Assembly: GCA_964410965.1 (NCBI GenBank)
Contig: CAYPIY010000007.1
Span: 124,001-188,000 of the forward strand
DNA: 64,000 nt
Source of the DNA: JBBIRG01 sp964410965
GTDB lineage: Bacteria > CLD3 > SB21 > JBBIRG01
Direction: 5' to 3'
Under the pieces are notes generated by a model. The model searched no databases. It was not told the DNA's origin and worked only from the letters and a program-made list of their open reading frames with translations. Each line of letters starts with the position of its first letter. The stretch's first letter is position 1. Position numbers and translations under genes: made by a program. Below are positions 18,815-29,125 of this stretch, in pieces.

Positions 18815-19633
18815 ATGAAAATAATATTTTTTTTAATTATCGCTGTATCATTTTCGTCCTGCATTGACCGGGAAGAAGAAAAAATAATCGACGGCAACGA
18901 CCGCTTTCAGCTTCTTCTTAAAAAAGAAAAAGTCATGGTGGAACTCGCGTTTCAGACGGAGTATCATTTGGTATTGAAAAATCCGGTTACAGGAATCTCG
19001 AAAAAGATCACCGGCCGGTACGGAACGCTTCCGACCGTCAAACGGTATTTGTCGGTGATGAAGATTGAGAAAATGGATTCCGCGCAGGGATCGTTATTCA
19101 ATATTCACTACGTTCATCCCGAAGAATTTACGCCTGACGAATTCGATTTTATCGTTTCCGCGTACCGGAAAAACAGGGATTCGGTGCCGGAACTGAAATC
19201 GAAAATCAATACGCTGGTATACGGCAATCAGTGGCATTTTCATGAAGTGTTTATGTGTCCGGAGAAATTCTTTCTCATCACCGATTTATGGGGGCAAATC
19301 AGCATCGTCACGGATTCTTCTTATGAAGGATTGACCACGCCGATCGAACTGCGTCATTCCAATGTTATCGGAAGGTTCGATGACAATCAGGTACTGACGC
19401 TGAGAAAAGGAAAAATCGTATCCGGAGAAAAATCGGGTTTACTGGGCAAGCCGGTGAAAAAAATAGCCTTTATGGACGAGGCAACGAAATCAGCTTATGC
19501 GGGTGATATTGAGGTGTTATGGAGTGATATTCTCTATAATGACCGTGAAACGGGCATTAACGAGGCTTTTGTCCTCGCGAGCAAAAATTCCAGGGGACAG
19601 AGACTGGATGAGGTGTTTATTTATAAGAAGTGA
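18815..19633 (+). CDS. Lipoprotein of unknown function
   Basis: This 272-residue protein has an SPII signal with lipobox FSSC (Cys16). The mature part is charged and mostly beta by pattern, and no domain is recognised. It starts 18 bases after the OPT transporter and probably shares its transcript, so a role in substrate binding or quality control at the membrane is possible but unproven. A hairpin terminator lies just downstream. Confidence 0.65.
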   Translation: MKIIFFLIIAVSFSSCIDREEEKIIDGNDRFQLLLKKEKVMVELAFQTEYHLVLKNPVTGISKKITGRYGTLPTVKRYLSVMKIEKMDSAQGSLFNIHYVHPEEFTPDEFDFIVSAYRKNRDSVPELKSKINTLVYGNQWHFHEVFMCPEKFFLITDLWGQISIVTDSSYEGLTTPIELRHSNVIGRFDDNQVLTLRKGKIVSGEKSGLLGKPVKKIAFMDEATKSAYAGDIEVLWSDILYNDRETGINEAFVLASKNSRGQRLDEVFIYKK

Positions 19634-19646
19634 TAAATTGCTAAAT

Positions 19647-19681
19647 AAAAAAAGTCCCTCGTCGAAGTAAGGGATTTTTTT
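19647..19681. terminator. Bidirectional terminator between convergent genes
   Basis: A-tract and TCCCT on the left pair with AGGGA and a T-tract on the right, around a 10-base loop. It lies between the lipoprotein gene (plus) and the FN3/T9SS gene remnant (minus). Confidence 0.6.
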
Positions 19682-19704
19682 GTTGATCTATTATTGTTGG
19701 TTTC

Positions 19705-21020
19705 TCACTTTATCATGATCATCTTTATCGTTTTCGTAAACGACTTAGTTTCAATTCTATACAAGTATACACCGGAAGGTACTAACTGTCCAGCCCGGTC
19801 CCTTCCATCCCATATTACGCTATGTAAACCTGGAGACAAAAATCCGTTTACCAGAGTTTTTACCTCCTGACCCAAGATATTATAAATTTTTATTATTACT
19901 AAGTTCTCTTCACTTAGTGTATAGTAAATCTTAGTCGAAGGATTAAAAGGATTTGGAGCATTCTGATACAATTCAAAAGTCATTTTTTTTTGATTAGTCG
20001 TAATTCTGTTTTTCCACTCAATATAAGAAAAAGACATATCAACGGTATCTGTTGGATCAGAATATTTATCTGATCCAGTTGATATGTTTTTAGCTTTCAG
20101 GTAATAATACAGATGGTGTCCTCCGCCATATGAAATATTCATTTCTTCATCATTGTAATATGTGTTTGTAGTTGAGTCGTATAATGAAAAATTGCCTCCC
20201 GATAATTTCTTGTAAATCATGTAACGGATCGGAAATGTCTCCCCGTTCGACGACCAGCTTAAATGTGGATTTCCCGATGAAACAGTTAATGATAAATTGG
20301 AGGGCTTTTCAGGTATAAACCTTTAGTGCAGGGAGAATAATTGGGATAGGTTGACGAATTAACCAACGCATTCCAGATACTTAATTTCCATGTCAATGGA
20401 CTTATTGAATCCGCTTTTATCCAATTTATTGTGTCTTCGGGATCCGCACCCCAGTCTGACGAATAGTAGAACCCCGGATTCATAAATTCTGATTCTTCTA
20501 CATATTTTATTACGAAATCCATTGTCGAATAATAGGTAGTATCCATACCGCATAAAGGCGCGACAGTACACCAGTGAATATCGGTACCGTCAAAAATTAA
20601 TGAGGCAAACGTTTGATATGCAGAATCATCATCCGGCCATCTTTGAAAAGCGAATTCGTATAATCCCCAGCTGATAGTATCAATATCTGGTCCATTTGCT
20701 GAATTAAAAAGACTTAATTTTTTAGTGTAAACCGGAAAACTATTAATCAGATTTACATTATATCCGTATCGGTTGGTTGGAGTAGCCGCACAAGAACCGG
20801 TGTCAATATCTATCCAAATTGAACTCTGTTTTCGCATCAAGAGTCTTGGTTCGTTTAGACTTCGTATATTCACTCCATAAATTTTCATCTCATCAAAATG
20901 ATATTCCTGTGAAAAACATAATTCCGATAATAAATTCAAAAACAGAATAGTTAGGAGCCGATAAAATACCGGTAAAATTCGGTTTAAATTTGCCTGCGTT
21001 TTCATAAAATTGGTCTCCAC
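19705..21020 (-). pseudogene. Frameshifted secreted FN3 protein with T9SS tail
   Basis: Two minus-strand reading frames form one protein. The first (21020-20286, 244 codons) has a signal peptide and a beta-rich body and ends abruptly in GLYLKSPPIYH. In the shifted frame the sequence continues, upstream of the next ATG (20220), as FIPEKPSNLSLTVSSGNPHL and then SWSSNGE, a typical start of a fibronectin III domain. It runs through that domain into a C-terminal tail with NAPNPFNPST, YNILGQEVKTL and GVYLYRI. The frame changes by one base near 20300-20310. There is no recognisable slippery heptamer, so this is a true pseudogene or a sequencing indel. Restored, it would be a secreted surface protein of about 437 residues. 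Confidence 0.75.
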
Positions 21021-21062
21021 GCATTGTTATAGTGATATAAAATAAGTTTGACCTTTCGGTTT

Positions 21063-23171
21063 TTATTTGATTAACAAAAGTTTTTTTGTTCGAATACCCG
21101 ATTCAGTTTTTAGCCTGCAGAAATAGATCCCGCTCGAATATGAACCGGCATTCCATTGTATGGCATGCTTGCCTGAGGGCATTTGTTTATGTATCAATTT
21201 AGTAATTTCCTGGCCCAATACATTATATAATGACAAGTCCACAAAACATGAATGTGGAATAGTAAATTCAATCATCGTCGTTGCGTTAAATGGATTCGGG
21301 TAATTTTGATTCAACATTTGTTTAGGAATGATTTCATTATCCGTATTAATATTGATAACCCTGTCCGCGCTTTTGAACAAGCTGTTACCAGAAGTCCCGG
21401 CGAACAGATAACCATCCGCATCAATGACTAATGATTCTCCGCCGCCATAGATGCCATTACTGACCGAAAACCACGTTACACCTTGATCCGTCGATTGATA
21501 AACAGGATATTCACCGTTAAATCCGCATACATAAATAACATCATTAGATGCAATGCAAATATCATTTACGCTGAAATCTGAATTCGTAATATTGTAGGAT
21601 AACCAGGTATTGCCATTATCGGTTGATTTTATGAAGCGCCTCCCTGTGCCGACATAAATAATGCCATTTTCATCGATAGCAATCGGTCCACTACCCGGGT
21701 AACTGGTTTTAAACCAGTTATTGCCGTCATCGGTGCTTCGGTAAAGCCCAACTACTACGGATGCCAGAATATCGCCCGGACCGGCATGAGCGAAATAACC
21801 AACACCTTTATATTTAAATGAATCCGTATTTAAAGCTTCCCAACTGTCGCCGTTATTGGTTGAACGGTAGATACTGTTTTTACACCAATCCATTCCAAGA
21901 AATAAATGTCCGTTTGGGTTGACCGTTAATGAATAGCTATATTCTCCGCATATAATACCGTTGTTTATAGAATGCCAGGATTGGCCGTTATCGGTAGATC
22001 GAAAAACTCCATCACCCCATGAGTTGATAAACCAGAAGCCGTTAGGGGCAATGGCAAATCTCCCGAAAGTTGCATTGGTCAGACCTTCATTTAAAGTGAT
22101 CCAGGTATTCCCGCCATTATTACTTTTTTCAATACCAATTCCGCTTACAAAAGCAAGTATTGAACCGTTTGAATATTCAAGCTGACTTATTATTGCGTTC
22201 AGAATGCCGTTGCTTTGGTTTATCCAATGGTCGCCATTATCGGTTGAAAGAAATACCCCTCCATAGTGTCCGCCGGCTAATAAAAGTCCGCTTGGTAATG
22301 AAACGACCGAGAACATATTTATATCGGTTAATCCTTGAATCAGTTTTGTCCATGAATTGCCGTTATCGGTGGATCGGTATACCCGATCTCCATAACTGGC
22401 GGCAAACAGATGACCGCTTGGATTGATGTTCAAATTTTCAATCGGATAATACGGATCAACGCCGTTATTGGCCGTAAACCAGGTTGAGCCGTTATTGGTC
22501 GAACGGTAAATCCCACCGCCCCAGGTACCCACGAATAAATCACCATTCTCCGATTCAAGCATAGCTAAAATTTCACCGACCGTTAAACCGTCGTTAACCC
22601 ATTCCCAGTTTTGTCCCCGGTTGGTTGACCGCAATATGCCATATTCGGTACCCGCAAAAATATCAAGTTTTTTATTAACCAGAATTTCATCAACTTCAAA
22701 ATCGCGAATAGTAGTTCCCATCTGAACCCAATGATTCCCGTGGTCAGTTGAGTAAAACATACCATGGTTATAAGTGCCGACATAAAGATCCCCGTTATTA
22801 TCCATGCCTAGTGCGCAGGGATAAGAATCAATAGGAAGTATGGATATCCAGCTTTCGGCTTCATCTTCTGAACGGAATAAGCCGGAATCACCCGTAGTTA
22901 TGTATATGTATCCCGACTTATCTGTTAACATATTGATGCTTCGATGATGTGTGTGAGATATATGTATTGTTTTCCAATTGGCGCCTTGATCTTCGCTTTT
23001 GTAAATTAGCGAACCGCCTCCTCGTGCGAAAATATTCCCGTTGGGATGTACGCAAAGTTGCCATATTGAACCGCTATACGGTCCGTTCAATTGTTGCCAG
23101 TTGATTTGAGAATATGTTTCTGAGACAATGAAATAAAAAAGTATACAAATAAGAATATTGTTTTTTTTCAT
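21063..23171 (-). CDS. Secreted BNR/sialidase-repeat beta-propeller with T9SS tail
   Basis: Starting at ATG 23171 (MKKNNILICILFYF; GAGAAG RBS upstream), the protein is about 702 residues with a signal peptide. It has some 14 copies of an Asp-box-like repeat, as in YRSTDNGNSWTKLIQG and FLSTDNGDHWINQS, spaced about 40-45 residues, as in Ycf48/VPS10-type propellers. It ends in a tail with NQNYPNPFNATT, YNVLGQEITKL and GIYFCRL. It is probably exported by the type IX route and shown on the surface; ligand unknown. An upstream in-frame ATG at 23216 gives a non-signal leader and is less likely. It lies just upstream of the broken FN3/T9SS gene. Confidence 0.85.
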   Translation of the reverse strand: MKKNNILICILFYFIVSETYSQINWQQLNGPYSGSIWQLCVHPNGNIFARGGGSLIYKSEDQGANWKTIHISHTHHRSINMLTDKSGYIYITTGDSGLFRSEDEAESWISILPIDSYPCALGMDNNGDLYVGTYNHGMFYSTDHGNHWVQMGTTIRDFEVDEILVNKKLDIFAGTEYGILRSTNRGQNWEWVNDGLTVGEILAMLESENGDLFVGTWGGGIYRSTNNGSTWFTANNGVDPYYPIENLNINPSGHLFAASYGDRVYRSTDNGNSWTKLIQGLTDINMFSVVSLPSGLLLAGGHYGGVFLSTDNGDHWINQSNGILNAIISQLEYSNGSILAFVSGIGIEKSNNGGNTWITLNEGLTNATFGRFAIAPNGFWFINSWGDGVFRSTDNGQSWHSINNGIICGEYSYSLTVNPNGHLFLGMDWCKNSIYRSTNNGDSWEALNTDSFKYKGVGYFAHAGPGDILASVVVGLYRSTDDGNNWFKTSYPGSGPIAIDENGIIYVGTGRRFIKSTDNGNTWLSYNITNSDFSVNDICIASNDVIYVCGFNGEYPVYQSTDQGVTWFSVSNGIYGGGESLVIDADGYLFAGTSGNSLFKSADRVININTDNEIIPKQMLNQNYPNPFNATTMIEFTIPHSCFVDLSLYNVLGQEITKLIHKQMPSGKHAIQWNAGSYSSGIYFCRLKTESGIRTKKLLLIK

Positions 23172-23310
23172 TCTTATCGCTTCTCTTTCATGAAAATTTA
23201 ATTCAATGGAACTCATTCATGCAATAAAGCATCGTATTAAAATATACCCCCGATTTTCCGGAATGTCAAGTTAGATATATCAGGATCAAGCGATTAAAAG
23301 GAGTAAAAAA

Positions 23311-24222
23311 TCAATGTTGAACAGGTTGCATGGGATAAACAGATTGTAAAAAATGTTTGATCATGTTTTCGTCAGCATTGGTATCAATATAAATGACCGA
23401 TGATGAGTCAGTCTTTAGAATTCCGATACTTTGCCGGTCTTTCAGTTGTATGATCTGTAAGGTTGATTTCATCGTATCAACCAGATTAAAAGCGCGGAAA
23501 AATTCTTTTTGTGTTTTATTATTAAAAAAATCAATTTCAGCGATATTTATATTCTTGTCAGAAATTTTCACAGGTAATAAATACATCTGGTAATCCGTAA
23601 ATCTCTCAAACCGATCCGACCAGTCCGGGAAACCGTTTATCAGACCGATAGGGCCTTTCATCATCATCAGTCCGCCGAGATGACCGGCGTATATCGAATC
23701 GCGAAATAATTCAGGATAATCGAAAGGCTCCGGCTCGACGAGCTTAACAACCTGATCGCATAAAAAACGTGTGTATACCCGCTCGCCCTCGGAGGCTTTC
23801 TGATTAATAATTGAGATGTAGCAAGAACCGATGACAAGCTGGATCTGATAGGGCATGACGCAGTTAAGCGCGGAAATCGATGAATCGCTTTTGCATTTGA
23901 ATCTTGATACTGAAAAAATCCCGAACGCCGATTCAGGATCGATCATCTGATAGATTTCAATTTTATAGGTTTTCTGATCCTTACTGATTTCCTGAAGAAA
24001 AAGTTTTTTGAATCCGTATTCAAGATACAGGTCAGCGCCGCCGTTGATATAGCCCCAGAGCGATGAACCATCGTAGGTTTTTTCTGTGATCAGGGTTCCG
24101 CCTTTTAAATCCCGTTCATACAGGAATAAAGGAAAGTCATTTTGATGTTCGGTGACCGATTGACTCCGTGTACAACCGAGCGAGGAAATGAAGACAGAAA
24201 AAAACAGCAGACTGCGGATCAT
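23311..24222 (-). CDS. DUF6599-like lipoprotein
   Basis: This 303-residue protein has an SPII signal (Cys17 in SLGCTRS). The mature part contains GSSLWGYINGGADLYLEYGFKK-type and YQMIDPESAFGIFS-type segments (quoted in parts), characteristic of the DUF6599 family. Its ATG overlaps the stop of the DUF362 gene by four bases, so the two are translationally coupled. The pairing of DUF362 with DUF6599 suggests a shared periplasmic task, perhaps linked to redox proteins, but the function is not known. Confidence 0.75.
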   Translation of the reverse strand: MIRSLLFFSVFISSLGCTRSQSVTEHQNDFPLFLYERDLKGGTLITEKTYDGSSLWGYINGGADLYLEYGFKKLFLQEISKDQKTYKIEIYQMIDPESAFGIFSVSRFKCKSDSSISALNCVMPYQIQLVIGSCYISIINQKASEGERVYTRFLCDQVVKLVEPEPFDYPELFRDSIYAGHLGGLMMMKGPIGLINGFPDWSDRFERFTDYQMYLLPVKISDKNINIAEIDFFNNKTQKEFFRAFNLVDTMKSTLQIIQLKDRQSIGILKTDSSSVIYIDTNADENMIKHFLQSVYPMQPVQH

Positions 24223-25397
24223 GACATTGAGATGGTTTGCAGTTGAATCGCGTTCAGATCGGCCGTGCCCAGTTTCAGGTTCTGCGCCATTTCTAAAAAT
24301 TCTTTTCCGCGTTTGGTTTCTTCTTTCTGCAGGTTTTCGTCCATCCTTTTTTTGATGACAATCTGGTATCCGATACGGTCGACAGCGACGGGATCGGTGC
24401 CGAGGAGAATGGTTTTATAATCGAAGAAGAACTGCGGATTGGCGCCGGGTCCGCCGTTGAAACATCCTTTGATCCCGTCGACAATGTTCAGGACGACTTT
24501 GTCGCGCAGGGGCGGGAAGGCGCAGACTTCCGCGGACGTGTCCGACCACAATTGCTTATGAAGCCTCGCCGTGTTGGTAACCGCGCCGTAAGCGAGGTTC
24601 TTCATGCATAGTGTTACGGAAGAACCGGCGTTTTTCAGAATCGGAATGTTGATGATCTTGTCGCACATTTCCGTCACGATTTTCGTGAAATAGGAATATT
24701 TTCCTTCATTGACCATATACGGCAGCGTTTCGGCGTCGTACTTGTCCTCGCAGTCCGCCCAGTAATACCAGTTCTTGTCGATCATCGCTTCGCTGTGAAG
24801 TTTGCCTGCCGCATCATAGAATGATCCTTTATCATCTTTCCGTTCTGTGCCGATAATTTTGATTCCGGGAAAATTAGATTCGTTGAATCCGCATTCCGTC
24901 ATCTCAAATTCACGCCGGTCCCATATCAGCAGATTCTTTTTCGGAATGCCCGCTTCATCAAGCTGTTTCACGACCGCTGACGTGACTTCGATGCTCGTGG
25001 ATAATGTCGGCCCCGCGACGGGATTAACTTTCAGTCCGATGCGGTCATTGTCGGATACGAACTGCCGCCAGGCTTCCTTCAGGGTCGCAGCTCCCGTTAA
25101 AGCGAGCATGCCTTTGGCGATCATGTCATACGCTGCGGTTGCGCTGATTTTCTGCTCCACGACGCTGTTCGCGTGATCGACGCGGATCACTTTCCCTGGA
25201 TATTTTCCGGGCATGGAGTGTTCCGTGCGCGCGTGTTTGAGCGCGTCAGCGATATTCGTTCCGGGTTTGGGTTTATCTTGCGCGGACAATGAGGATGATC
25301 CTATCAAATACGGACTGACCAGCAATCCGGCTCCGGTCAGCGACGATAGTTTAACGAAATCACGCCGGGTGATTTTATGTTTGTTTCTTGGGTGCAT
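24219..25397 (-). CDS. DUF362 protein with Tat signal
   Basis: This 392-residue protein begins with a twin-arginine signal: TRRDFVKLSSLTGAGLLVSP. The body matches DUF362, with GLKVNPVAGP, NIPILKNAG, VTLCMKNLAYGAV and a C-terminal GTDPVAVDRIG segment. Tat export implies cofactor insertion before export, often Fe-S or metal. I see no ferredoxin-like cysteine cluster in this protein. It starts the pair with the DUF6599 lipoprotein. The exact reaction is unknown. Confidence 0.85.
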   Translation of the reverse strand: MHPRNKHKITRRDFVKLSSLTGAGLLVSPYLIGSSSLSAQDKPKPGTNIADALKHARTEHSMPGKYPGKVIRVDHANSVVEQKISATAAYDMIAKGMLALTGAATLKEAWRQFVSDNDRIGLKVNPVAGPTLSTSIEVTSAVVKQLDEAGIPKKNLLIWDRREFEMTECGFNESNFPGIKIIGTERKDDKGSFYDAAGKLHSEAMIDKNWYYWADCEDKYDAETLPYMVNEGKYSYFTKIVTEMCDKIINIPILKNAGSSVTLCMKNLAYGAVTNTARLHKQLWSDTSAEVCAFPPLRDKVVLNIVDGIKGCFNGGPGANPQFFFDYKTILLGTDPVAVDRIGYQIVIKKRMDENLQKEETKRGKEFLEMAQNLKLGTADLNAIQLQTISMS

Positions 25398-25592
25398 ATT
25401 ATTTTCCCGGGTTATTAGGAAAGAAAAAGGTTCATTGGTAAAACGTAAATTCTAAACTAAAGTTACTTATGTCCGGTGTGGATAGCAAATAAAAAATGAT
25501 GGAATTCCTGAATAAAAACAGGATCGGATTTTAATTGAAAAGCAGTAAAATTATTTGTATTCTCGAAAAACCATTCACATTATTCCATATCT

Positions 25593-26219
25593 ATGATTCT
25601 TCTCCTCGCGACCAACAACAAACATAAAATCAGCGAAATATCGCACATCCTCAACGGCCTGCCCGTTGAACTGAAGACGCTGTCGGATTATCCTGAGTTA
25701 CATGACATACCGGAGACCGGCGATACGTTCGAAGAAAACGCGCTGATCAAGGCACGGACTTGCTTTGAGCGTACGGGATTGCTTTCACTGGCGGATGATT
25801 CCGGTCTTGAGGTGGACGCGCTGAACGGCGAGCCGGGCGTTCATTCGGCGAGATATTCAGGCGTGGTGCATGATTATGCAGGCAATAACCGAAAACTGCT
25901 TGATGAGATGGAAAGCATTCCAACAGAACGGCGAACAGCCAGGTTTCATTGCGTGATTGCGCTTGTCGGGACATATCAGAATGAAACGTACGATGAAAAA
26001 ATATTTCACGGACTGTGCGAAGGATTGATTATCGGCGAATTGCGGGGCGGCAACGGATTCGGTTATGATCCGCTGTTTTACATTCCTCATCTTCAGAAAA
26101 CCATGGCCGAGCTTGAGCCAGCCGTCAAGAATCAGGTCAGCCACCGCGCGGACGCGTTGAAAAAATTCCGGTGTTTTCTGGATTCGGAATGTTTTTTCAG
26201 GGTACCGGGAAAAACATAA
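25593..26219 (+). CDS. rdgB: dITP/XTP pyrophosphatase
   Basis: This 208-residue protein matches the Ham1/RdgB family: LLATNNKHKISEI at the N terminus binds substrate phosphates, and ETGDTFEENALIKA, LADDSGLEVDALNGEPGVHS and GFGYDPLF are all present. It hydrolyses dITP, ITP and XTP to the monophosphate plus PPi and so keeps deaminated purines out of DNA. It is a single gene. The antisense frames are not credible. The end is slightly extended with an aromatic-rich tail. Confidence 0.95.
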   Translation: MILLLATNNKHKISEISHILNGLPVELKTLSDYPELHDIPETGDTFEENALIKARTCFERTGLLSLADDSGLEVDALNGEPGVHSARYSGVVHDYAGNNRKLLDEMESIPTERRTARFHCVIALVGTYQNETYDEKIFHGLCEGLIIGELRGGNGFGYDPLFYIPHLQKTMAELEPAVKNQVSHRADALKKFRCFLDSECFFRVPGKT

Positions 26220-26400
26220 TGCATCCGATGTCATCCGCAAGCAGTCTCTGTTCGTTTCGGATTGTGATAAAATATTTTAATTCACGGCAATGTGAATCTG
26301 ATGAAGGTCATCTTGCGTAAGAAAAATGGTCGGGAACGGAAATATATCGAAAGGGGTAAATTTTCTTTGGAAACATAAATGCGGAGGAATCAATAATAAA

Positions 26401-27168
26401 ATGAAAAAAAATGAATGCCGGATGAAAACGGTTTTGTTATTGCTGCTGATCATGCTCACCCGGACTGTTTCAGCGAAAGCTCCGGGAGATACCGTCTTTG
26501 TTTCGGAGGATCTTCAGCTAATCAGGATCACGGAACGGGTGTATGTGCATGTTTCCTGGTCCGAAGCCGGTACGCGGGGAAGGTTTGCATCCAACGGCAT
26601 GATTTACCTTAACGGGAAAAAAGCGTTTTTGTTCGATACGCCTGTAACGGATGAAATGACGGATATGCTGATACAGGTAATCAGGGATACGCTGAACGCA
26701 AAGGTTGAGGGATTTGTCCCGAATCACTGGCACGACGACTGCATGGGCGGCATCGAAACCGTACACCGACTTGGGATCAAAAGTTACGCGAATGAGTTAA
26801 CCCGTATCCTCGCGAAAAGCAAAGGATTGCCGGTTCCGCAGATGGGTTTTCAGGATTCACTGAATCTGGATTTCGGCGGAGTTCCGGTCCTATGCCGCTT
26901 TTTCGGCCCGGGACATTCATCGGATAACATCGCTGTATGGCTGCCGGAGGAAAAAATCCTGTTCGGAGGATGCTTGGTGAAAGACGCGCAATCCGAAGGA
27001 CTCGGCAATACCTCCGATGCGGTTACCGGGGAATGGCCTTTCACGGTTCAGCGGATCATGAACACATATCCGGATGCCCGGCATGTCATTCCAGGTCACG
27101 GTGGTTTAGGTGATTTCGGCCTGCTGGAGCATACTTTATGTTTATTGAACAAGCATTACGGAAAATGA
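26401..27168 (+). CDS. Subclass B1 metallo-beta-lactamase
   Basis: Starting at ATG 26401 (GGAGG 13 bases upstream), the protein is 255 residues with a signal peptide (about 1-25), the usual B1 size. All six zinc ligands of subclass B1 are present: His109, His111 and Asp113 in NHWHDDCMGG, His172 in GPGHSSDN, Cys191 in FGGCLVKD, and His233 in IPGHGG. Lys194 sits where the B1 substrate-carboxylate lysine (K224) is expected, followed by GLGNTSDA near the usual Asn position. These features predict periplasmic hydrolysis of beta-lactams, including carbapenems, though activity is not shown. Neighbours are housekeeping genes with no mobile element, so it looks like an intrinsic gene. It is coupled by ATGA to a lipoprotein gene. 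Confidence 0.9.
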   Translation: MKKNECRMKTVLLLLLIMLTRTVSAKAPGDTVFVSEDLQLIRITERVYVHVSWSEAGTRGRFASNGMIYLNGKKAFLFDTPVTDEMTDMLIQVIRDTLNAKVEGFVPNHWHDDCMGGIETVHRLGIKSYANELTRILAKSKGLPVPQMGFQDSLNLDFGGVPVLCRFFGPGHSSDNIAVWLPEEKILFGGCLVKDAQSEGLGNTSDAVTGEWPFTVQRIMNTYPDARHVIPGHGGLGDFGLLEHTLCLLNKHYGK

Positions 27169-27593
27169 AGTCATCTTTTTTCATAATGGCTTATTTTTTG
27201 TCTGCGGTCATGCTGTGGAATTGTACGGGCGTAATACGGATCAGCCATGAGGAAATGCTGGAACTGGAAACACGCGATGAAAACAGCCCCGTAAAAATGG
27301 TCATCCGGTTTGACCGGGTCATGATCGGATTACGTGATGACAGTCTGAGGATCGGAGGACAGGTTTTTACTCCGGATCATAAATCGATTCCTTATGTCCA
27401 TGTCCAGTTCGGAATCTGGAAGACGGCGGAGGAAGGATCTTATTTTATCATCAGGAAAGAATTCCTGTCCGATTCCGCGGGAAATTTTGACATCCGTACG
27501 GATATTCTTAATGACGAATGGATGGTTTTTGAGTCCGAAGCAGAGACACGTTTTTTCAGCATCAGTTCGGTAAAGGATAAAACCGGCAACTGA
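27165..27593 (+). CDS. Small lipoprotein coupled to the beta-lactamase gene
   Basis: The best start is ATG 27165, whose ATGA overlaps the stop of the metallo-beta-lactamase gene. It gives 142 residues with an SPII signal (MKSSFFIMAYFLSAVMLWNC, Cys20). An upstream ATG at 27138 lies inside the lactamase and would spoil the signal. The mature domain is beta-rich, with a segment GGQVFTPDHKSIPYVHVQFG followed by FDIRTD, reminiscent of a carboxypeptidase-regulatory or transthyretin-like fold. Function unknown; the coupling suggests co-expression with the lactamase. Confidence 0.7.
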   Translation: MKSSFFIMAYFLSAVMLWNCTGVIRISHEEMLELETRDENSPVKMVIRFDRVMIGLRDDSLRIGGQVFTPDHKSIPYVHVQFGIWKTAEEGSYFIIRKEFLSDSAGNFDIRTDILNDEWMVFESEAETRFFSISSVKDKTGN

Positions 27594-27664
27594 AAGTCAG
27601 TCCCTGATTGTGTAATGGTGGAAATCTCTGTTCAGTCCGGATGAGTATTTAATGAAATCATTTT

Positions 27665-28921
27665 ATGATCGCCATTGTCGACTGTAATAATTTCTATGTC
27701 TCCTGCGAACGGGTATTCAATCCGAAGATGGAAAACCGTCCGGTGGTGGTTTTGTCGAACAACGACGGCTGTATCATTTCACGGTCGAACGAGGCGAAAG
27801 AGCTTGGCATTGAAATGGGCGCGCCGGCGTTTAAGATGGAGGAATTCCTGCGGGAAAATAATGTCGCGGTTTTTTCGTCGAATTACGCTTTGTACGGCGA
27901 CTTTTCCGACCGCGTCATGAAAACGCTCGCCGGCTTCGTGCGCGATATCGAGATTTATTCCATCGACGAGGCGTTCCTCGACCTGACCGGCTACCATGAC
28001 GATCTCCGTGAACTGGGCATGAAGATCCGCTCGCGCGTGAAACAATGGACAGGCATTCCGGTGTCCGTCGGTATCGCGCGGACGAAAACGCTCGCCAAAG
28101 TCGCCAATAAAATCGCCAAGCAATCTGACGGCGTTTTCCTGCTGAATGATCCGGACACGATCCGGAAAGCGCTGTTGAAATTAGATGTGGAGAAAGTCTG
28201 GGGTATCGGGCGGCAGTATTCGCGCATGCTGAGATTGCACGGCATCAAAACCGCGTTCGATCTCACGCAGGCGAAAGATTCATGGATTCAGAAATCGATG
28301 ACCATCGTCGGGCTGAGATTAGTGAACGAACTCCGCGGCATTCCCAGCATTGACATGGACACCGACCCCGATCCCAAAAAAGCGATCTGCACCGCGCGCT
28401 CGTTCGGGCATTTGCTGTCCGATTTCGAGTCCGTCAGCGAGGCGCTCGCCAATTACGCCGCGACCTGCGCGCTCAAGCTCCGCCGGCAGAAATCCTGCGC
28501 CAACATTCTCACGGTGTTTCTTGAGACCAATCCCTTCCGCGAGTCCGATCCGCAGTATTTCAAAAGTACGGTCATCACATTGCCGGAAGCGACGAGTTTC
28601 ACGCCCGACATCATCCGTCACGCGGTCGGCGGACTGAAACGCATCTTCAAAGAAGGTTATCAGTACAAAAAAACCGGTATCATCATGACCGGACTTGTTC
28701 CTGAAAACCAGGTTCAGGGAAACCTATTCGACCAGGCCGATCATGACAAACAAAAACGCCTGATGGACGTGGTTGACCGGATCAACAGCGAACTTGGCCG
28801 GGATTTTGTGCGGACGCTGTCGCAGGGATTCGAGCGTAAATGGCGACTTCGCCAGGAAAAACTCTCCCCCCGCTTCACCACGCGCTGGGATGAAGTGATG
28901 AACATTGATGTGGATGAATGA
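27665..28921 (+). CDS. umuC: Y-family DNA polymerase, UmuC type
   Basis: This 418-residue protein has the UmuC start MIAIVDCNNFYVSCERVF with catalytic Asp6, SIDEAFLDL with Asp101/Glu102, a helix-hairpin-helix region with VWGIGRQYSRMLRLHG, and the C-terminal DUF4113-like end (GFERKWRLRQEKLSPRFTTR). It should be an error-prone translesion polymerase. A umuD or imuA partner is not present on either side, so processing and SOS control would have to use a distant gene. I did not find a convincing LexA-type box in the 71-base leader. Confidence 0.93.
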   Translation: MIAIVDCNNFYVSCERVFNPKMENRPVVVLSNNDGCIISRSNEAKELGIEMGAPAFKMEEFLRENNVAVFSSNYALYGDFSDRVMKTLAGFVRDIEIYSIDEAFLDLTGYHDDLRELGMKIRSRVKQWTGIPVSVGIARTKTLAKVANKIAKQSDGVFLLNDPDTIRKALLKLDVEKVWGIGRQYSRMLRLHGIKTAFDLTQAKDSWIQKSMTIVGLRLVNELRGIPSIDMDTDPDPKKAICTARSFGHLLSDFESVSEALANYAATCALKLRRQKSCANILTVFLETNPFRESDPQYFKSTVITLPEATSFTPDIIRHAVGGLKRIFKEGYQYKKTGIIMTGLVPENQVQGNLFDQADHDKQKRLMDVVDRINSELGRDFVRTLSQGFERKWRLRQEKLSPRFTTRWDEVMNIDVDE

Positions 28922-29000
28922 GCTCTTCAACGAAGCGGCTTGTTCCGGGCAAGCGAAAGCGGGTTGAGAGATGTTTTGTTTAACATAATGAAAACAATTT

Positions 29001-29060
29001 TGGCGAACTTTAGTTCGTCCAGTTGAAATGCGCTAATAGGGTCGAAATAAATTTCGGCCA
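29001..29060. repeat. Pair of short CGAA...TTCG palindromes
   Basis: Two imperfect palindromes sit 18 bases apart downstream of umuC: TGGCGAACTTTAGTTCGTCC (29001-29020) and GGTCGAAATAAATTTCGGCC (29039-29058). Direct repeats of CGCTAATA flank the second (29031 and 29062). A third member is at 31389-31413. The pattern GGNCGAANTNNANTTCGNCC is shared. REP-like elements are a possibility, as a RAYT gene lies at 35 kb. Confidence 0.55.
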
Positions 29061-29125
29061 TCGCTAATAACCTGTAACACAACACCCAAATCCTGGCGAC
29101 GGAGGAAGTCCGGTTCAAAATAATG